DNA of 64,000 nucleotides from Isotricha intestinalis (GCA_023807065.1 JAJJLU010003488.1:1-64000), one strand, 5' to 3'; shown: positions 10,254 through 21,306, counted from the stretch's first letter. Notes: generated by a model not told the origin, from the sequence alone. Numbers and translations are program-made.

Positions 10254-12125
10254 TTAATTATTGTTTTTTCTCATATAAAAATTTTTATTTGTTTTTAAAT
10301 CAGAAGTTAAATAAATAACATTTTTATCAACATTAAATGGATCTTCCCATTTATTACTTTTTAAAGTTAATTGACTTGTTTTTTCTTGTTTTAATTCTTC
10401 ATCATTATAAATTTCCATAAAATTATATTTTTTTTCTATTGCTTTTAAATTATCAAATTTATTATTTATAAAAATATATTCTTTTTTTTCATTTGGAAAA
10501 AAATAATTATTATCTTTTTCAGGACTTAAATTAGGATTTTCATTAATTTTCTTTTTTAGTCTTTTGATTTCATTTTCATATTTATTCTGCATTTCAACTC
10601 TTGTATCTAATAATTCTTGAGTTAATCCATTTAATTGTTCTAAAGATAAGTTAACTTTATTATTCTTTATTTTTTCTCTTTTATATTTTTCCTTATAATT
10701 AAATTTTTCATAATTTTTTAATAATTGAAAATTTAATATTTTAAATTGTTCTTTAATTAATTCAATTTCATTTCCTTTTTCTTTAATTAAAGATATTAAT
10801 TCATTTACTCTTAAATTATAATCTTCTTTTTCTTCAGAAAGATTTTTTTGTTTTGAATTTAATAGCGAAGAAGATTTAGAATTATTATTATTATTTCTTA
10901 AATTTAATGTAATATTTTTGTTTTTAAGATTTGATATATCTTTTAATATTTTTAAAAAAGAAGGATTTGTTTCTTTTTTTAATAAATTTAAATCTTTTTT
11001 TTCTGAATTACCTTTATCTTTTTTTTGTGGTGAATGATTTGAAGATTTTGAAAATTGATTTTTGGATGTTATTTTAAATTTTGGAGATTTAATCAAATTT
11101 TTTTTCTTTAAATCTTCTGTTTCATCTAATTTATTGTTATTTAATTTTTTTTCTTTTTCATTATTTTTTTCATTCAATAATTTCGAACAATTATTTTCAG
11201 AAAGGTTTTTGATTAATATTTTATCATTTAAACTATCATTATATAAATCTTTATTTTTTTCATTAAAGTTTGTTTCATTAAATTTTTCATTGAGAGCAAA
11301 ATCATTTTCTGAAATATTTTGTTTCATAATAATATTATCTATATTACTTCTATCATTTTGAGTAAATGAGTTTCTTAATTCAATATATTTATCTTTATTA
11401 TCTTTAAATTTTTGAATATTTTGGTGATTATATTTATTTGAAATTTTTAATAAATTATTCTCCTTGGAAGACAAATTTATTAAATTTAAAGATTTTTGTA
11501 ATTTATCAATTAACATTTCATATTCTTTTTTTGATTTTTCTAAATTTTTATTCATTTTTTTATAAAATTTTTTCTTTTCCTTTAACATTTCATATTTTTC
11601 TAAAATTGATTTTAAATTATATTCATAATTTAAATTAATGTTAGAATTTATATCTTTTAATTGAGATTTTAAATTCTCATTTTCAACTTTTAATCTTTTA
11701 TTTTCTTCTTGATAATCAAATAATTGTTGATTAATAACTTTATTTTGAATATTAATTTCGTTAAATTTTTTATTTAAATTTTCATAATGATTTATTCTTT
11801 CTTGATTGATATCATTATTTTTCTTTAATTGTTTTTTTAAAAAATTACTATATTTTATATATTCCTTTAATTGATTATTAATTAAATCATCCATACTATT
11901 ATGTTTTTTAAATTTTTTTGGAATATTTTTGTTTGTAAAATTTTTTTTTATTTTTTCACATTTATTTATTGAAATTTTAACCCTTGGAATTGAAGTAGAA
12001 TAAGAATTTTCTTTTGATTTAAATAATTCATTTAAACTCATAGAACTTTTTAAATTTAATAATGAAATCTTTGCCCTTTCTAAAGGTTTATAAAATGAAT
12101 TTATATTCCCTTTTAAAAAAATCAT
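10254..12125 (-). CDS. Large Asn/Lys-rich coiled-coil protein, unknown function
   Basis: 623 residues. A basic, Ser-rich N-terminus (about 1-85) is followed by a long coiled coil (about 85-225), a low-complexity Asn/Lys/Ser region (about 230-430), a second coil (about 435-540) and a non-coiled C-terminus with WEDPFNVDKNVIYLT. There is no signal peptide, membrane helix or enzymatic motif. This architecture is typical of cytoskeletal or basal-body-associated proteins in ciliates, but no specific family is recognised. The next intact gene on the plus side begins a kilobase away. Confidence 0.7.
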   Translation of the reverse strand: MIFLKGNINSFYKPLERAKISLLNLKSSMSLNELFKSKENSYSTSIPRVKISINKCEKIKKNFTNKNIPKKFKKHNSMDDLINNQLKEYIKYSNFLKKQLKKNNDINQERINHYENLNKKFNEINIQNKVINQQLFDYQEENKRLKVENENLKSQLKDINSNINLNYEYNLKSILEKYEMLKEKKKFYKKMNKNLEKSKKEYEMLIDKLQKSLNLINLSSKENNLLKISNKYNHQNIQKFKDNKDKYIELRNSFTQNDRSNIDNIIMKQNISENDFALNEKFNETNFNEKNKDLYNDSLNDKILIKNLSENNCSKLLNEKNNEKEKKLNNNKLDETEDLKKKNLIKSPKFKITSKNQFSKSSNHSPQKKDKGNSEKKDLNLLKKETNPSFLKILKDISNLKNKNITLNLRNNNNNSKSSSLLNSKQKNLSEEKEDYNLRVNELISLIKEKGNEIELIKEQFKILNFQLLKNYEKFNYKEKYKREKIKNNKVNLSLEQLNGLTQELLDTRVEMQNKYENEIKRLKKKINENPNLSPEKDNNYFFPNEKKEYIFINNKFDNLKAIEKKYNFMEIYNDEELKQEKTSQLTLKSNKWEDPFNVDKNVIYLTSDLKTNKNFYMRKNNN

Positions 12126-13152
12126 TTTTAAATTAAAAAAAAATATAAATATTTTAAATTTTAAAAGTAAAAAATGATTTTAAGATAATAAAAAAATAAT
12201 AAACATTCTTTTATTAAATGAATAAGATAATTAAATATTTATTTTTAAAGAGAAAAGTTTATACTATAACATTGTTCCAAAAAACAATTAAAAATGATAT
12301 TTATAAATAAACTTACTTTTTTATTTTATTAAAATATCATTGTAAACTTACATCTGTTTATTTGGAAAGAAATAATGTTTTAAGAAACTAGAAGTCTTTT
12401 TTAATTTATTTTTAAAATAAAAGTTGAATTTTTTAAGGACTTTTATTTATTCATTATAACTGATATTAAATCAAATATAAGATTGTATTTTTTCTTTAAT
12501 TATTCGAATATTTTCTTTTTAAATTTTCTTCTTCTTTTTTTGGATGTATTGTTTCTTTATATAAATATGAAACATTTTTTAAGACTATTATATTTTGAAA
12601 TTTGACTGTTATTTTAATTAAATTAAGATTGTTTTAAATATTAAATGATTTGTATAATTATCATTTCATTATTTAATAGGTCATTTTAATGTAAAGTAAA
12701 GAAAGATAATTTAGGAATTTTTAAGATAGAATCTATGCTAAAAAAAGTATGAAATTAAAAGTTTATTTTTTTTATTTTTTAAAAAAGAGAATTTAAAAAA
12801 TAGATTAGTAAAATTTGAAAATTTATTTTCTTTTATTTAAGAAATGATTTTAAAAATATTTATTTGATAAATAATTAAAGTTTTCTTGCCAATTCATTGA
12901 TTTTCTCTTCTAGGATTAGCCTTTATTTTAACATTTGAAAAATATATATATTTTCTAAATTAAAAATTGAAGTTTTGAAAATAAATAATACTATAAATAG
13001 TATTATAAAATATTCATTTCTTCAATATATAAAAAATTAATCAAAAAAATGAAAATTTTTCATCATTAAAATATAATAATCTGATAAAAAATGACAATTG
13101 TATAATAAAAATTAAATAATAAATACCTTTAATTATAAAAGAGAAATAAAAA
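12126..13152. other. Long intergenic stretch with a short decayed coding remnant
   Basis: About 1 kb. On the minus strand, 12497-12640 is open for about 48 codons (IKITVKFQNIIVLKNVSYLY, then KETIHPKKEEENLKRKYSN) before a TAA; there is no start codon or continuation. It is probably a gene relic. The rest is AT-rich filler with many stops, without tRNA-like or repeat structure. Confidence 0.35.
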
Positions 13153-13668
13153 ATGATAGATAGTAAGAATTTTGTAGAAAGATTTCAATTAAATTATAAT
13201 CCCAAAAATTGTATCAAAAATTTAAAGGTTTGTTCTAATCAAAATAAAAATTCATTAATAAATTCAGATATTAAATCTTCGAATTTAAGTTCTAAAAGTT
13301 CAGATAATATTAGAAATAATTGCTTTGATTATGAGAAAAATAAAAAGAATTTGAATCATAATAATCTTATTTCAAATTCTTTTCCTGGAATAACTTTTTA
13401 TAAAAAAAAAATTTGCAAAGATTATTCAAATAATTTAAATTATGAAAAAGCAAAAAATACTTTAAAAGAATTAAATAATCAAATAACTAAAATGAATTAT
13501 TGTAATGTTATTCAAAATAATTCTATTCAAAGACTTGATTTATCACTTTCTTTTTTATCTTCTCAAATTGATACTTTAAAATATTTGAATAAAAAAAGAA
13601 AAATGAAATTACAAAAAACAATTGAAAAAATTAAAACTAATGATAAATATAAAGCTCTTAATGATTAA
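13153..13668 (+). CDS. Small Asn/Lys/Ser-rich protein, unknown
   Basis: 171 residues, basic. Residues 1-90 are low-complexity (Asn, Ser, Lys) and 95-165 form a helical, probably coiled region (NYEKAKNTLKELNNQITKMN, then IDTLKYLNKKRKMKLQKTIE). No family is recognised. The codon use matches its neighbours and the TAA stop is normal, so it looks like a real gene. Long non-coding flanks on both sides. Confidence 0.55.
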   Translation: MIDSKNFVERFQLNYNPKNCIKNLKVCSNQNKNSLINSDIKSSNLSSKSSDNIRNNCFDYEKNKKNLNHNNLISNSFPGITFYKKKICKDYSNNLNYEKAKNTLKELNNQITKMNYCNVIQNNSIQRLDLSLSFLSSQIDTLKYLNKKRKMKLQKTIEKIKTNDKYKALND

Positions 13669-14470
13669 AATATTAATTATAAATTTTTTTATTAAATTAA
13701 AGAATGTATATTATTTTTCTTTAGACATTAAATGTAACAATATTTAAAATTATTTTTTTATTTTTTATTTTTTCATTTTGATTCAATTGAGATGAAAAAT
13801 AATATGTTTTATTTTGAAATATTTATTTTGTTTTTTGTGTAGTAAATTTATAAAATTTGATATTTGTTATAAAAACTTTATCTTAACCTTCACTCAGAAG
13901 TAGTTTTTTTTATAATTAAATAAACTTCATTTATTTATTTTTTTAATTAATTAAGGTCTATTTTATTTTTAAAAGACATAATTAAATAATATATTTTTTA
14001 TTAAAATCAAGAAAATTCATGTAAATGACTTTTTCATCACATATCAATTAGAAAATATTTTAAAGATTTTTTAATCTTAAAATTTATATAACATGTATTT
14101 ATTTCTTTCTTAAAATCTTCATTAATCAATAAATATTTTAACAAATAAAGTTGTAAAAATTATAAAAACAAATATAAAGACTTAAAATATAAAAAGATAA
14201 TATAATATAGAAGTATAAAATTCTTGTGCATCATAAATAATCAATTCATAATATACCCATTCTCTTTTTTTTATTTTAATAGTTTTATTCAAAGATTATT
14301 GTATAATAAAATAAATATTTAAATTTAAAAATGTTTAAACGATATTACTATTAAAAATTTTAATTATATTTAATATAAAAAATAATAATTAAATTTTATA
14401 TATAAAAATGGTAAATTTTTATAAAATGATACATAATAAATTTAAAAATTATTTATTATATTAAAAATAA
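13669..14470. other. Intergenic stretch, nothing recognised
   Basis: 800 bases of very AT-rich sequence between two short unknown genes on the same strand. Frames on both strands are interrupted at short intervals. No repeat, tRNA or microexon array is seen. Confidence 0.6.
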
Positions 14471-15142
14471 ATGTTAAAGAAAGCTTTTATAACAGATGAA
14501 AATATAAAAGAAGATTTAAAAAGAGAAAAAATAAGAAATATAATAAAAAAAGAATCAATAATAGAAAACTTTCAAACATTATCATTAAAGCCAAAAACAT
14601 ATATAACAAAAGAGAAAATAGATTTATGGAATAAAAAAGAAAATGAAACACCAGTTTTTAAGAATAATTATCCTTTAATAAATTTAATAACAAAAAATAC
14701 TCTTTTAAATAAATCTTCAAATTTATTACCAAAAATTTTAGGAGATCACACAAAAAAAATTTTAAAATGTGATGAAAAAATGATTAAAACAATAAATAAT
14801 AATAAAAGTGAAATTGATGAAGATTATTTTGCAATGTTTAAAACTTTTTCTTCTTTTAGAAAAAGAAAAAAAAATTCCATCAGAAATTTATATAATTATT
14901 TTCCTAAAGATTATAAAAATAATAATGCTAAAAATTATAAAATTAAAAATTATTTAAAAATACATGATATTAATTATTTCAATAAAAAATTTTTCCATGT
15001 TAATCCTCTTAATTCATATGAAATTAATTCTTATAAAATTAAACAAATTTTTCAAAAAGATGAATTTATAAATAAAATTAAAAATGATGTTAGTAGTTTA
15101 AAATTTAATTCTAATATAAGAGCTAATACAGATTTTTTTTAA
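14471..15142 (+). CDS. Basic protein of unknown function
   Basis: 223 residues, strongly basic and Asn/Lys-rich, with no membrane segment or signal peptide. Short recognisable stretches are FAMFKTFSSFRKRKKNSIRN (about 120-140) and a C-terminal FNSNIRANTDFF. It could be a nucleic-acid- or cytoskeleton-binding protein, but I cannot place it in a family. The codon use matches neighbouring genes. Confidence 0.5.
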   Translation: MLKKAFITDENIKEDLKREKIRNIIKKESIIENFQTLSLKPKTYITKEKIDLWNKKENETPVFKNNYPLINLITKNTLLNKSSNLLPKILGDHTKKILKCDEKMIKTINNNKSEIDEDYFAMFKTFSSFRKRKKNSIRNLYNYFPKDYKNNNAKNYKIKNYLKIHDINYFNKKFFHVNPLNSYEINSYKIKQIFQKDEFINKIKNDVSSLKFNSNIRANTDFF

Positions 15143-15333
15143 TATTAATTAAATCAAATATTTATTATAATATTATTATTCTTTAAAAAAATATTTAAAT
15201 AAAAATATATTAAAAATAAAAGAATAACTTTTAATGTTTTAAATGATTTCTTTTTCAAGAAAAATTATTTTTAATTTAATTTATAACTTTTTTTTGAATA
15301 TAAAAAGGAGATTAAATTAAACAAAAAATAAAA

Positions 15334-15855
15334 ATGAAAACTCTATTAATAAAAAAAAAAGAAATGAATTCAATAATAAATTCTTCAAAAGAAACATATA
15401 AATTTTTAAATATGAATTTTTCATGTCAAATATGTAATGAAATACCAAATAATCCTTTACTATTAAAATGTGAACACTTATTATGTGAGAATTGCTTGTA
15501 TAATTTTCAAAAAGAAAAAAATAATAATAAAGTTATTTGTCCTTTTTGCTTTTATTTTTCAGAAATTAATTTTTCTGATAATTTAAAAATTAAATTATTG
15601 ATTGATGAAATTAAAGGAATGTGTGATAAAGAATTTTATTATAAATATGGAAATTTTTGTCAAAAAAATTATAATAAAAGTTTATTGTATAAATATATGA
15701 TTGATATTAGTGAAAATGAAATTAAAAAAAAAATTGAAAATTTGTGTTTTAAAAATAATTTCAGTTTTGAAATTCCAAAAAAAAGAAAATTTTGTGAAGT
15801 TCAAAAAGATTTTTATTTCTTTGATTTTTTCAATCAAAAAAAGAAAATTTCTTAA
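15334..15855 (+). CDS. RING-finger protein, probable E3 ubiquitin ligase
   Basis: 173 residues. A C3HC4 RING lies at 31-72, with ligands Cys31, Cys34, Cys46, His48, Cys51, Cys54, Cys69 and Cys72 (CQICNEIPNNPLLLKCEHLL ... CENC ... CPFC). All eight zinc ligands are present, so E2 recruitment is plausible. The C-terminal 100 residues have no recognised domain; KKRKFC near 155 is a possible nuclear signal. The start ATG at 15334 follows an A-rich leader; an internal ATG at 15364 would also leave the RING intact. Confidence 0.8.
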   Translation: MKTLLIKKKEMNSIINSSKETYKFLNMNFSCQICNEIPNNPLLLKCEHLLCENCLYNFQKEKNNNKVICPFCFYFSEINFSDNLKIKLLIDEIKGMCDKEFYYKYGNFCQKNYNKSLLYKYMIDISENEIKKKIENLCFKNNFSFEIPKKRKFCEVQKDFYFFDFFNQKKKIS

Positions 15856-15969
15856 TTTATTTATACATAAAATTAAATAGAGAAAAATTTAATTTTTATA
15901 TTATATTTAAATATTATATTTAAAAAATAAAAAGGTAATATAAACAATTTTTATCAAAAAATAATAAAT

Positions 15970-17274
15970 TTACCAATTTAATTGACTAAGAGAATTTTCA
16001 ACTTGATGAAAATTTTGAAAGAAAAGATTTTTATCAATATTATAATTAAATAATTCTAAAATATCATTTTCAGCTTTTTCAAAATTACAAAGTAAAAGGT
16101 CATCATTTAATTTATTAGAAATAAAATTTAATAATTCCCTATTTTTATTATTATCTTTAATTTGTCCTCCTCCATTAACACATCCTCCTGGACATGCATT
16201 TAATTCAATATAATTATAATTTAAATTATTATTCTTTATATTTCTTACTATATTTTGAATATTTCTAAATCCATTTGCTATTAATAATCTTTTATATATT
16301 TCATTATTTTTATTTTTATATATTATTATTTCTTTTATATCTTTATTTTTACCTTCTTTTCTTTCTATTATATATTCTTTATTTTCTTCTTTTATTTTAT
16401 ATAATATATATTCTAGATAAAAATTAGAAGAAAAATTTATTTTTGAATAATATTGATTAAATATAATATTTTCTTCACTGAAATTATTTTTTTCAAGAAA
16501 TAATTTAAATTCATTCATATCATTTCCGTTAAAATTATCAATTAATTTTTTAAACAAATGAAAATTAACTTTCACATTTTTAACATTATCAAAATTAAAA
16601 TCATTTAAATATTGATTAATTTCATTTGATAATTCAAGAGTAGAAATAACACAATTAATTTCATTTTTATTTCTAACAGATTCAATTTTTTTATCAAAAC
16701 AAGGCATAATAGAAGTAATAAATAAATTAGAATTATTATTAAATTTATCCAATAACATTTTTCTAATAATAATAGAAAAAATTTGTTGAGGACTTTTAAT
16801 TTTACTCATATATTTAAAAGCATTATTTCCTATTTTTTTCTCTGAATAACAAATCCATCCTGGACATTCAGAATTAATTATATTCATATTATTATTTTTA
16901 AATTCATTGTAACATAAATTTAAAGTATATAAAATATAATCATTTAAAGAAAATATTAAATCAATATTTAATATTTTTGTTATTAATTTTATTATTTTTT
17001 CTTCTGTTAAATTATACTTATATATTAATGATTCTAAACTTTGATATGATAATACTATTATATTTAATTTATCTTTTGATTGAGAATAATATTTATTTAT
17101 AGAATGTTCTTCTATTAATATTGTTTCTGATGATGTTATACAACCATTACATGCTAAACAATCTATTAAATTTATTTTTGTCGTCTTTTCATCTGATAAT
17201 ATCGGTTTTACACATGATTGACTTGGATTTATAAAATCATTTATATCGGCTAATTGAACTATTCCACTTAACAT
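15970..17274 (-). CDS. NAR1: Nar1/IOP1 (NARFL-like) cytosolic Fe-S assembly protein
   Basis: 434 residues, the size of the iron-only-hydrogenase-like Nar1 family. The N-terminal cluster ligands are visible: Cys21 (FINPSQSCVKP), then Cys39, Cys42 and Cys45 (CLACNGC). The hydrogenase-like ligands are SECPGWICYSE (Cys137), SIMPCFDKKIESVR (Cys192) and ELNACPGGCVNGGGQ (Cys361, Cys365). The domains needed for the extra electron-relay clusters of true hydrogenases are missing. Nar1 passes 4Fe-4S clusters from the Nbp35 scaffold to the CIA targeting complex in the cytosol. The protein ends in QLNW, which fits the C-terminal aromatic tail that docks onto that complex. It converges with the RING gene, 114 bases away. 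Confidence 0.92.
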   Translation of the reverse strand: MLSGIVQLADINDFINPSQSCVKPILSDEKTTKINLIDCLACNGCITSSETILIEEHSINKYYSQSKDKLNIIVLSYQSLESLIYKYNLTEEKIIKLITKILNIDLIFSLNDYILYTLNLCYNEFKNNNMNIINSECPGWICYSEKKIGNNAFKYMSKIKSPQQIFSIIIRKMLLDKFNNNSNLFITSIMPCFDKKIESVRNKNEINCVISTLELSNEINQYLNDFNFDNVKNVKVNFHLFKKLIDNFNGNDMNEFKLFLEKNNFSEENIIFNQYYSKINFSSNFYLEYILYKIKEENKEYIIERKEGKNKDIKEIIIYKNKNNEIYKRLLIANGFRNIQNIVRNIKNNNLNYNYIELNACPGGCVNGGGQIKDNNKNRELLNFISNKLNDDLLLCNFEKAENDILELFNYNIDKNLFFQNFHQVENSLSQLNW

Positions 17275-17461
17275 ATTTTTTAAAAGATAATTTTTTTTTA
17301 ATAAATTAGGAAATATTTATTTTTTTTATTTTTTTTGGGAAATTTAATTAATTAATATTATTTTGTTTAACTAATTTTTCAATCAAACTTAAAATTATTA
17401 ATTAAAAATTTTTAAATAATTTCTCCCAATTGCAATTTATTACAAATGAAAAATTTGTTGA

Positions 17462-18769
17462 TTAAAATAAACCTAAAAATGTTTTTTCTTTCTTAACCTG
17501 AGAATTCTCTTTATCAATACTTTCATAAACAAAATCATCGTCTAATTCATTAGCTCTGATTTTTCTTTTATGATATAATTTTTTAAAAATACAAAAAGCA
17601 ATAAGACCTCCAAAAATAAAGAACAATAAATTAATAAAGATAAAAAATAAAGAATAACGATTATTATTATCTTTGACTTTTTCATAAAATCCTATAACAT
17701 TTTTTTCTTGATCAAAAACAGTAATATATTTTTTAAGAAAAGGTTTTCCAAAAATCCAATCGATTCTATAAGAACCAATAAAATAAATAAGAAAATAATA
17801 TTTATGATTATATTTAAAAAATAAATCATTAGCATTAAAAGAAAAGGAAATATTGGCATCATATAAAGTAAAATTTAATAAAGGGAATTCATTTAAATTA
17901 ATATTTTCTTCACAAATATAATAATCACATTTCCATAAATTATTATCAGTGAAAATTTCTGTTTTACAAATATTTTTTTCAAGATATTTATTAAAAAAAT
18001 TAATTTTTATATTCTCGTGATAATTTGTTGTTCCTCTTATTAATCCATTTTCTAATTCAAAATAACCTTCAATTTGATCTTTTATTTCTTTTTCTCCTGA
18101 CATAATTTTATCAAATCTTATATTAAATCTGTTACTATTCTTTATTATTTCTTTTGTTTTTTTAAAATTTATTTCTTTATATTTTTCCTTATTGAAATTA
18201 TGAGGATAATCACCAATAAATAATTTTCCTTTATTTTCGTTTAAATATTCTATATAAAAAATATATGACTTAATTGATTCTTTTTCTTTTAATTGATATA
18301 ATATATTAGAATTTGTTATTTCTTTATTATCTTTTTTTAAAAATAAACCAAAAGTTCCAGTTTGAAAATATTTTCCCTCAGTTACACATAAAAAAGTAAT
18401 ATTATCATTTAAATTATTATTTTCAAAAATAAGAATATCACTTGATTGATTTGCCATCATATATTTTTCAGAAACATATATTTTTATTTTATGATAATTA
18501 TAAGTTTTTGAATTTTTGTAATTAAATTTAATGAAATTTCCACTTAATTCATTACTTGATATTGATAAATAATATGATTGTTGTTCTATTCTTAATAATA
18601 ATTTTTGTTCAGGATTTCCTAATTTTATTATTGTTTCTAGACTGGCATTATATAGTTGAGAATATAAGGATGTTGTGTTTGTTGAAGAATTATTTTTATT
18701 TTCCGTAAAGTTTAATATTATTTGAGATTGTATTATTTTTATTATTATTGAAATAATTATGAAATACAT
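17462..18769 (-). CDS. Membrane-anchored pepsin-like protein without catalytic aspartates (paralogue 1 of 3)
   Basis: 435 residues. There is an N-terminal signal peptide (MYFIIISIIIKIIQSQ), a pepsin-fold lumenal domain (about 35-370) with the family's conserved FGLFLKKD and GKLFIGDYPHNF-like segments and a cysteine pair (CKTEIFTDNNLWKCDYYICE), one membrane helix (about 375-400) and a basic cytosolic tail. In the first lobe, IEQQSYYLSIS stands where DTGSSxLWV is expected; in the second lobe, LENGLIRGTTNY stands where DSGTS is expected. Both catalytic aspartates are gone, so a non-proteolytic role in the secretory pathway or at the cell surface is likely. Related genes lie at 21307-22605 and 27372-28673. 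Confidence 0.75.
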   Translation of the reverse strand: MYFIIISIIIKIIQSQIILNFTENKNNSSTNTTSLYSQLYNASLETIIKLGNPEQKLLLRIEQQSYYLSISSNELSGNFIKFNYKNSKTYNYHKIKIYVSEKYMMANQSSDILIFENNNLNDNITFLCVTEGKYFQTGTFGLFLKKDNKEITNSNILYQLKEKESIKSYIFYIEYLNENKGKLFIGDYPHNFNKEKYKEINFKKTKEIIKNSNRFNIRFDKIMSGEKEIKDQIEGYFELENGLIRGTTNYHENIKINFFNKYLEKNICKTEIFTDNNLWKCDYYICEENINLNEFPLLNFTLYDANISFSFNANDLFFKYNHKYYFLIYFIGSYRIDWIFGKPFLKKYITVFDQEKNVIGFYEKVKDNNNRYSLFFIFINLLFFIFGGLIAFCIFKKLYHKRKIRANELDDDFVYESIDKENSQVKKEKTFLGLF

Positions 18770-18939
18770 TTTTTTTATTTTTATTTTTATTTTTTTTTTT
18801 ATTTTATTTTTTATTTTTTAATATAAATGAAAATGAAAAAGATATTTTTTTCTGTGTTAAATAAATAAAAAGATCATATAAAAAACATTATAAATTAATA
18901 TTATATTAAAATAAAAAACAAATATATAAAAAAATAAAG

Positions 18940-19413
18940 ATGTTTTTCAATCATTTAAGTCAAACAAAGAAGCTTTTTTTTATATTTGAATCATTTATTC
19001 TTTTCTTAATAATCATAACCATATTTCAAATGCAAAATTTGTATGACACAAATATTTTAGTAAAAGAAGCAGATATAAATAAAACAAAAAATCTTCAAAT
19101 AATATTATTAATTCTTTTTGGAATTAATTATATTGCAAATGCAAAATCAAAATATGAAATGACTGGATTTCAAGGAAATAAATTTTATTATAATTGTACT
19201 TTAATTCCTGGTATTTTTATTGAAATATTTAATCTTTATGAATTATTTAAAATGACTATTTCTGAAATGTCTGTTTCTCTTTTAACTTTGTCTATTCTTG
19301 TTTTTATGATTGTTGATTTTTTAATTAATTATAAAATGTATAAGAAATTTAGTAAAAATAATAAAAAAAGAATTTATATTAAAGAAGGAACTGAAGGTAT
19401 TGATCTTATTTAA
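18940..19413 (+). CDS. Small four-helix membrane protein, unknown
   Basis: 157 residues with hydrophobic segments at about 12-30, 50-64, 84-102 and 110-130, and charged ends (KKFSKNNKKRIYIKEGTEG). No signal peptide cleavage site is evident. I do not recognise the family. It diverges from the pepsin-like gene to its left, with 170 bases between the two start codons. Confidence 0.55.
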   Translation: MFFNHLSQTKKLFFIFESFILFLIIITIFQMQNLYDTNILVKEADINKTKNLQIILLILFGINYIANAKSKYEMTGFQGNKFYYNCTLIPGIFIEIFNLYELFKMTISEMSVSLLTLSILVFMIVDFLINYKMYKKFSKNNKKRIYIKEGTEGIDLI

Positions 19414-19637
19414 ATAATATTTTTTTTTATGTTTAAATTTTGAAATTAAATTTTTGTTTCGTGTTGAATTAAAAAAATGTTTTTTATTTTATTTAAGTTT
19501 ATTATTTTTTATTAAATAAAGAATAATTGATGAAGAATATTTAGATTATAAAATTTATATAATTTATTTTTATAAATATTTAAATATTTAATTTATTAAG
19601 TTTTAATAAATATTTGAATTTAACAAATTAAAATAAA

Positions 19638-21215
19638 TCAATATAAATTTATATTATCAGAAATAGTTTTTATATGTTCTAAATAATAATATTTAAAAAA
19701 TTCATTTTCATAAGAAAAATTAAATTTATCATTGATAAAATTAACAACATGAGGGAATCTTTCAATAAGAGGAATAATATTTTCTAAACTCATAAAAGAT
19801 TTATAAAAATCAGAAGTATATTTTAAAAAGATAAATTTATTATATTTTTTCATAATAAAAAACGGGAGAAAATAAGAATAAATAGGAATTTTATAATTTG
19901 GAATTTTTAAGAAATTATGAATATTATTTTGAAAAAATCTTCTATTATGACTTATTATATTACTTAATTTAATTTTATTATTTTTATTTGGTAAATTATT
20001 TTTAAATATTAAATGATTTTTACTAAACATTTCACTTTTACTATTATTAATATTGTTTTTTGATTTCATTATATCATTTAACAAATAATTATTTCCTTTT
20101 TTAAAATAATCCAAATTAACAATTTTTAAATTTAAATCTCCAATAAAAATTTTTTCAGTAAAATAACAAACTAAATATTGAAAAAATTGAAAAATAAAAT
20201 TTAGAATTCCTCCTATATTAGAACACATATCATAAATTTTATTATATTTTCTATAAAATTCATTTTGATAGTCATCACAAGTAAAAATTATTTGTAATTC
20301 TGAATTTGGTTCTTTAAAATTTATTGTATCTAAATGTAATGAATTAATTTGAGGAAAAGAAAATTTTTTTTTATTTGGAAAAAATAATCCATTATCTGAA
20401 TAATAATCATTTATTATGAAATTATATAAATATAATTTTTTGATATTTAAATTAATTTGAAAATAATCTGTTCTTAATTCTTTTTTAATTGGATTATTTA
20501 CATTATAATGATTTGGAGTTTCTTGAATGAAATATAATGATAAATATGAATTATTTAATATTTTATTTATTTTTTCTTCTGATTCACAAAAATTATTATT
20601 TTCTGTTGAATTTATACATTTTTCAATATATATATTAATTATATCAAAACCTTTTCTAATATCACCATATCTTCCTTTAATAAATAAACTTTCGTTTTTT
20701 TTTGGACATAAATAATTATCAAAATTAAATTCTTTATAAAAAGACATATCATAATTTAATTCGCTTATATTACAAAAATCAAATTTAATAATATTATTTA
20801 TTATATTTAATTCATTAAAATTTTTATTATTAATATTATTATTATTATTTAAAAAAGGAGAAAAAGATTGTTTGATCATTGTAATATTAAAATATTTATT
20901 ATTTATATTATAAGGATTTCCATGATTATTAATTAAACCAATCATAATTTGTGAATTAGATAAATCTAAAATTTTTGTTTTATCTAAATTTATTTCATTT
21001 TGTATTACTATGAAATTTTTATAATTAAATAAATCAAATATATATTTTATTGATATTGATATTATTAATATTAGTGTTATTAATGAAAATAAAATTCCCA
21101 TATATGATAAATATTTTTTCTCTCTTCTATATCTTATTGGAAAACTAATTCCAAAGAAATTTAATTTTGAAATTATTCGTTCTAAATTTGAAAAAGGAGT
21201 TAAACAAGAATTCAT
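19638..21215 (-). CDS. Two-pass membrane protein with large lumenal domain (ciliate-type)
   Basis: 525 residues. Short N-terminal cytosolic part (RYRREKKYLSYMG), a membrane helix at about 38-62, a long non-cytosolic domain (about 65-325) with several Cys residues, and a second hydrophobic segment at about 330-352 introduced by CSNIGGILNFIFQFFQYLV. A cytosolic C-terminal half follows. This layout, including the SNIGG element before the second helix, is a family I associate with ciliate genomes, where members are usually annotated only as putative transmembrane proteins. Function unknown. It lies 91 bases downstream of the stop of the pepsin-like gene at 21307, on the same strand. Confidence 0.65.
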   Translation of the reverse strand: MNSCLTPFSNLERIISKLNFFGISFPIRYRREKKYLSYMGILFSLITLILIISISIKYIFDLFNYKNFIVIQNEINLDKTKILDLSNSQIMIGLINNHGNPYNINNKYFNITMIKQSFSPFLNNNNNINNKNFNELNIINNIIKFDFCNISELNYDMSFYKEFNFDNYLCPKKNESLFIKGRYGDIRKGFDIINIYIEKCINSTENNNFCESEEKINKILNNSYLSLYFIQETPNHYNVNNPIKKELRTDYFQINLNIKKLYLYNFIINDYYSDNGLFFPNKKKFSFPQINSLHLDTINFKEPNSELQIIFTCDDYQNEFYRKYNKIYDMCSNIGGILNFIFQFFQYLVCYFTEKIFIGDLNLKIVNLDYFKKGNNYLLNDIMKSKNNINNSKSEMFSKNHLIFKNNLPNKNNKIKLSNIISHNRRFFQNNIHNFLKIPNYKIPIYSYFLPFFIMKKYNKFIFLKYTSDFYKSFMSLENIIPLIERFPHVVNFINDKFNFSYENEFFKYYYLEHIKTISDNINLY

Positions 21216-21306
21216 TAAATATTTATTTTTTTTTAAAGAAATTATTGATTTTTAATTTATAATTTTAATTTTTTGTATTTTATTATTTTTTTAAAAGTTT
21301 TTTAAT

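Noticed and set aside
13690..13760. Possible second microexon array (AG-AAT-GT at 13702)
   Set aside because: Only one or two units, no continuation at the expected spacing and no open frame to join.
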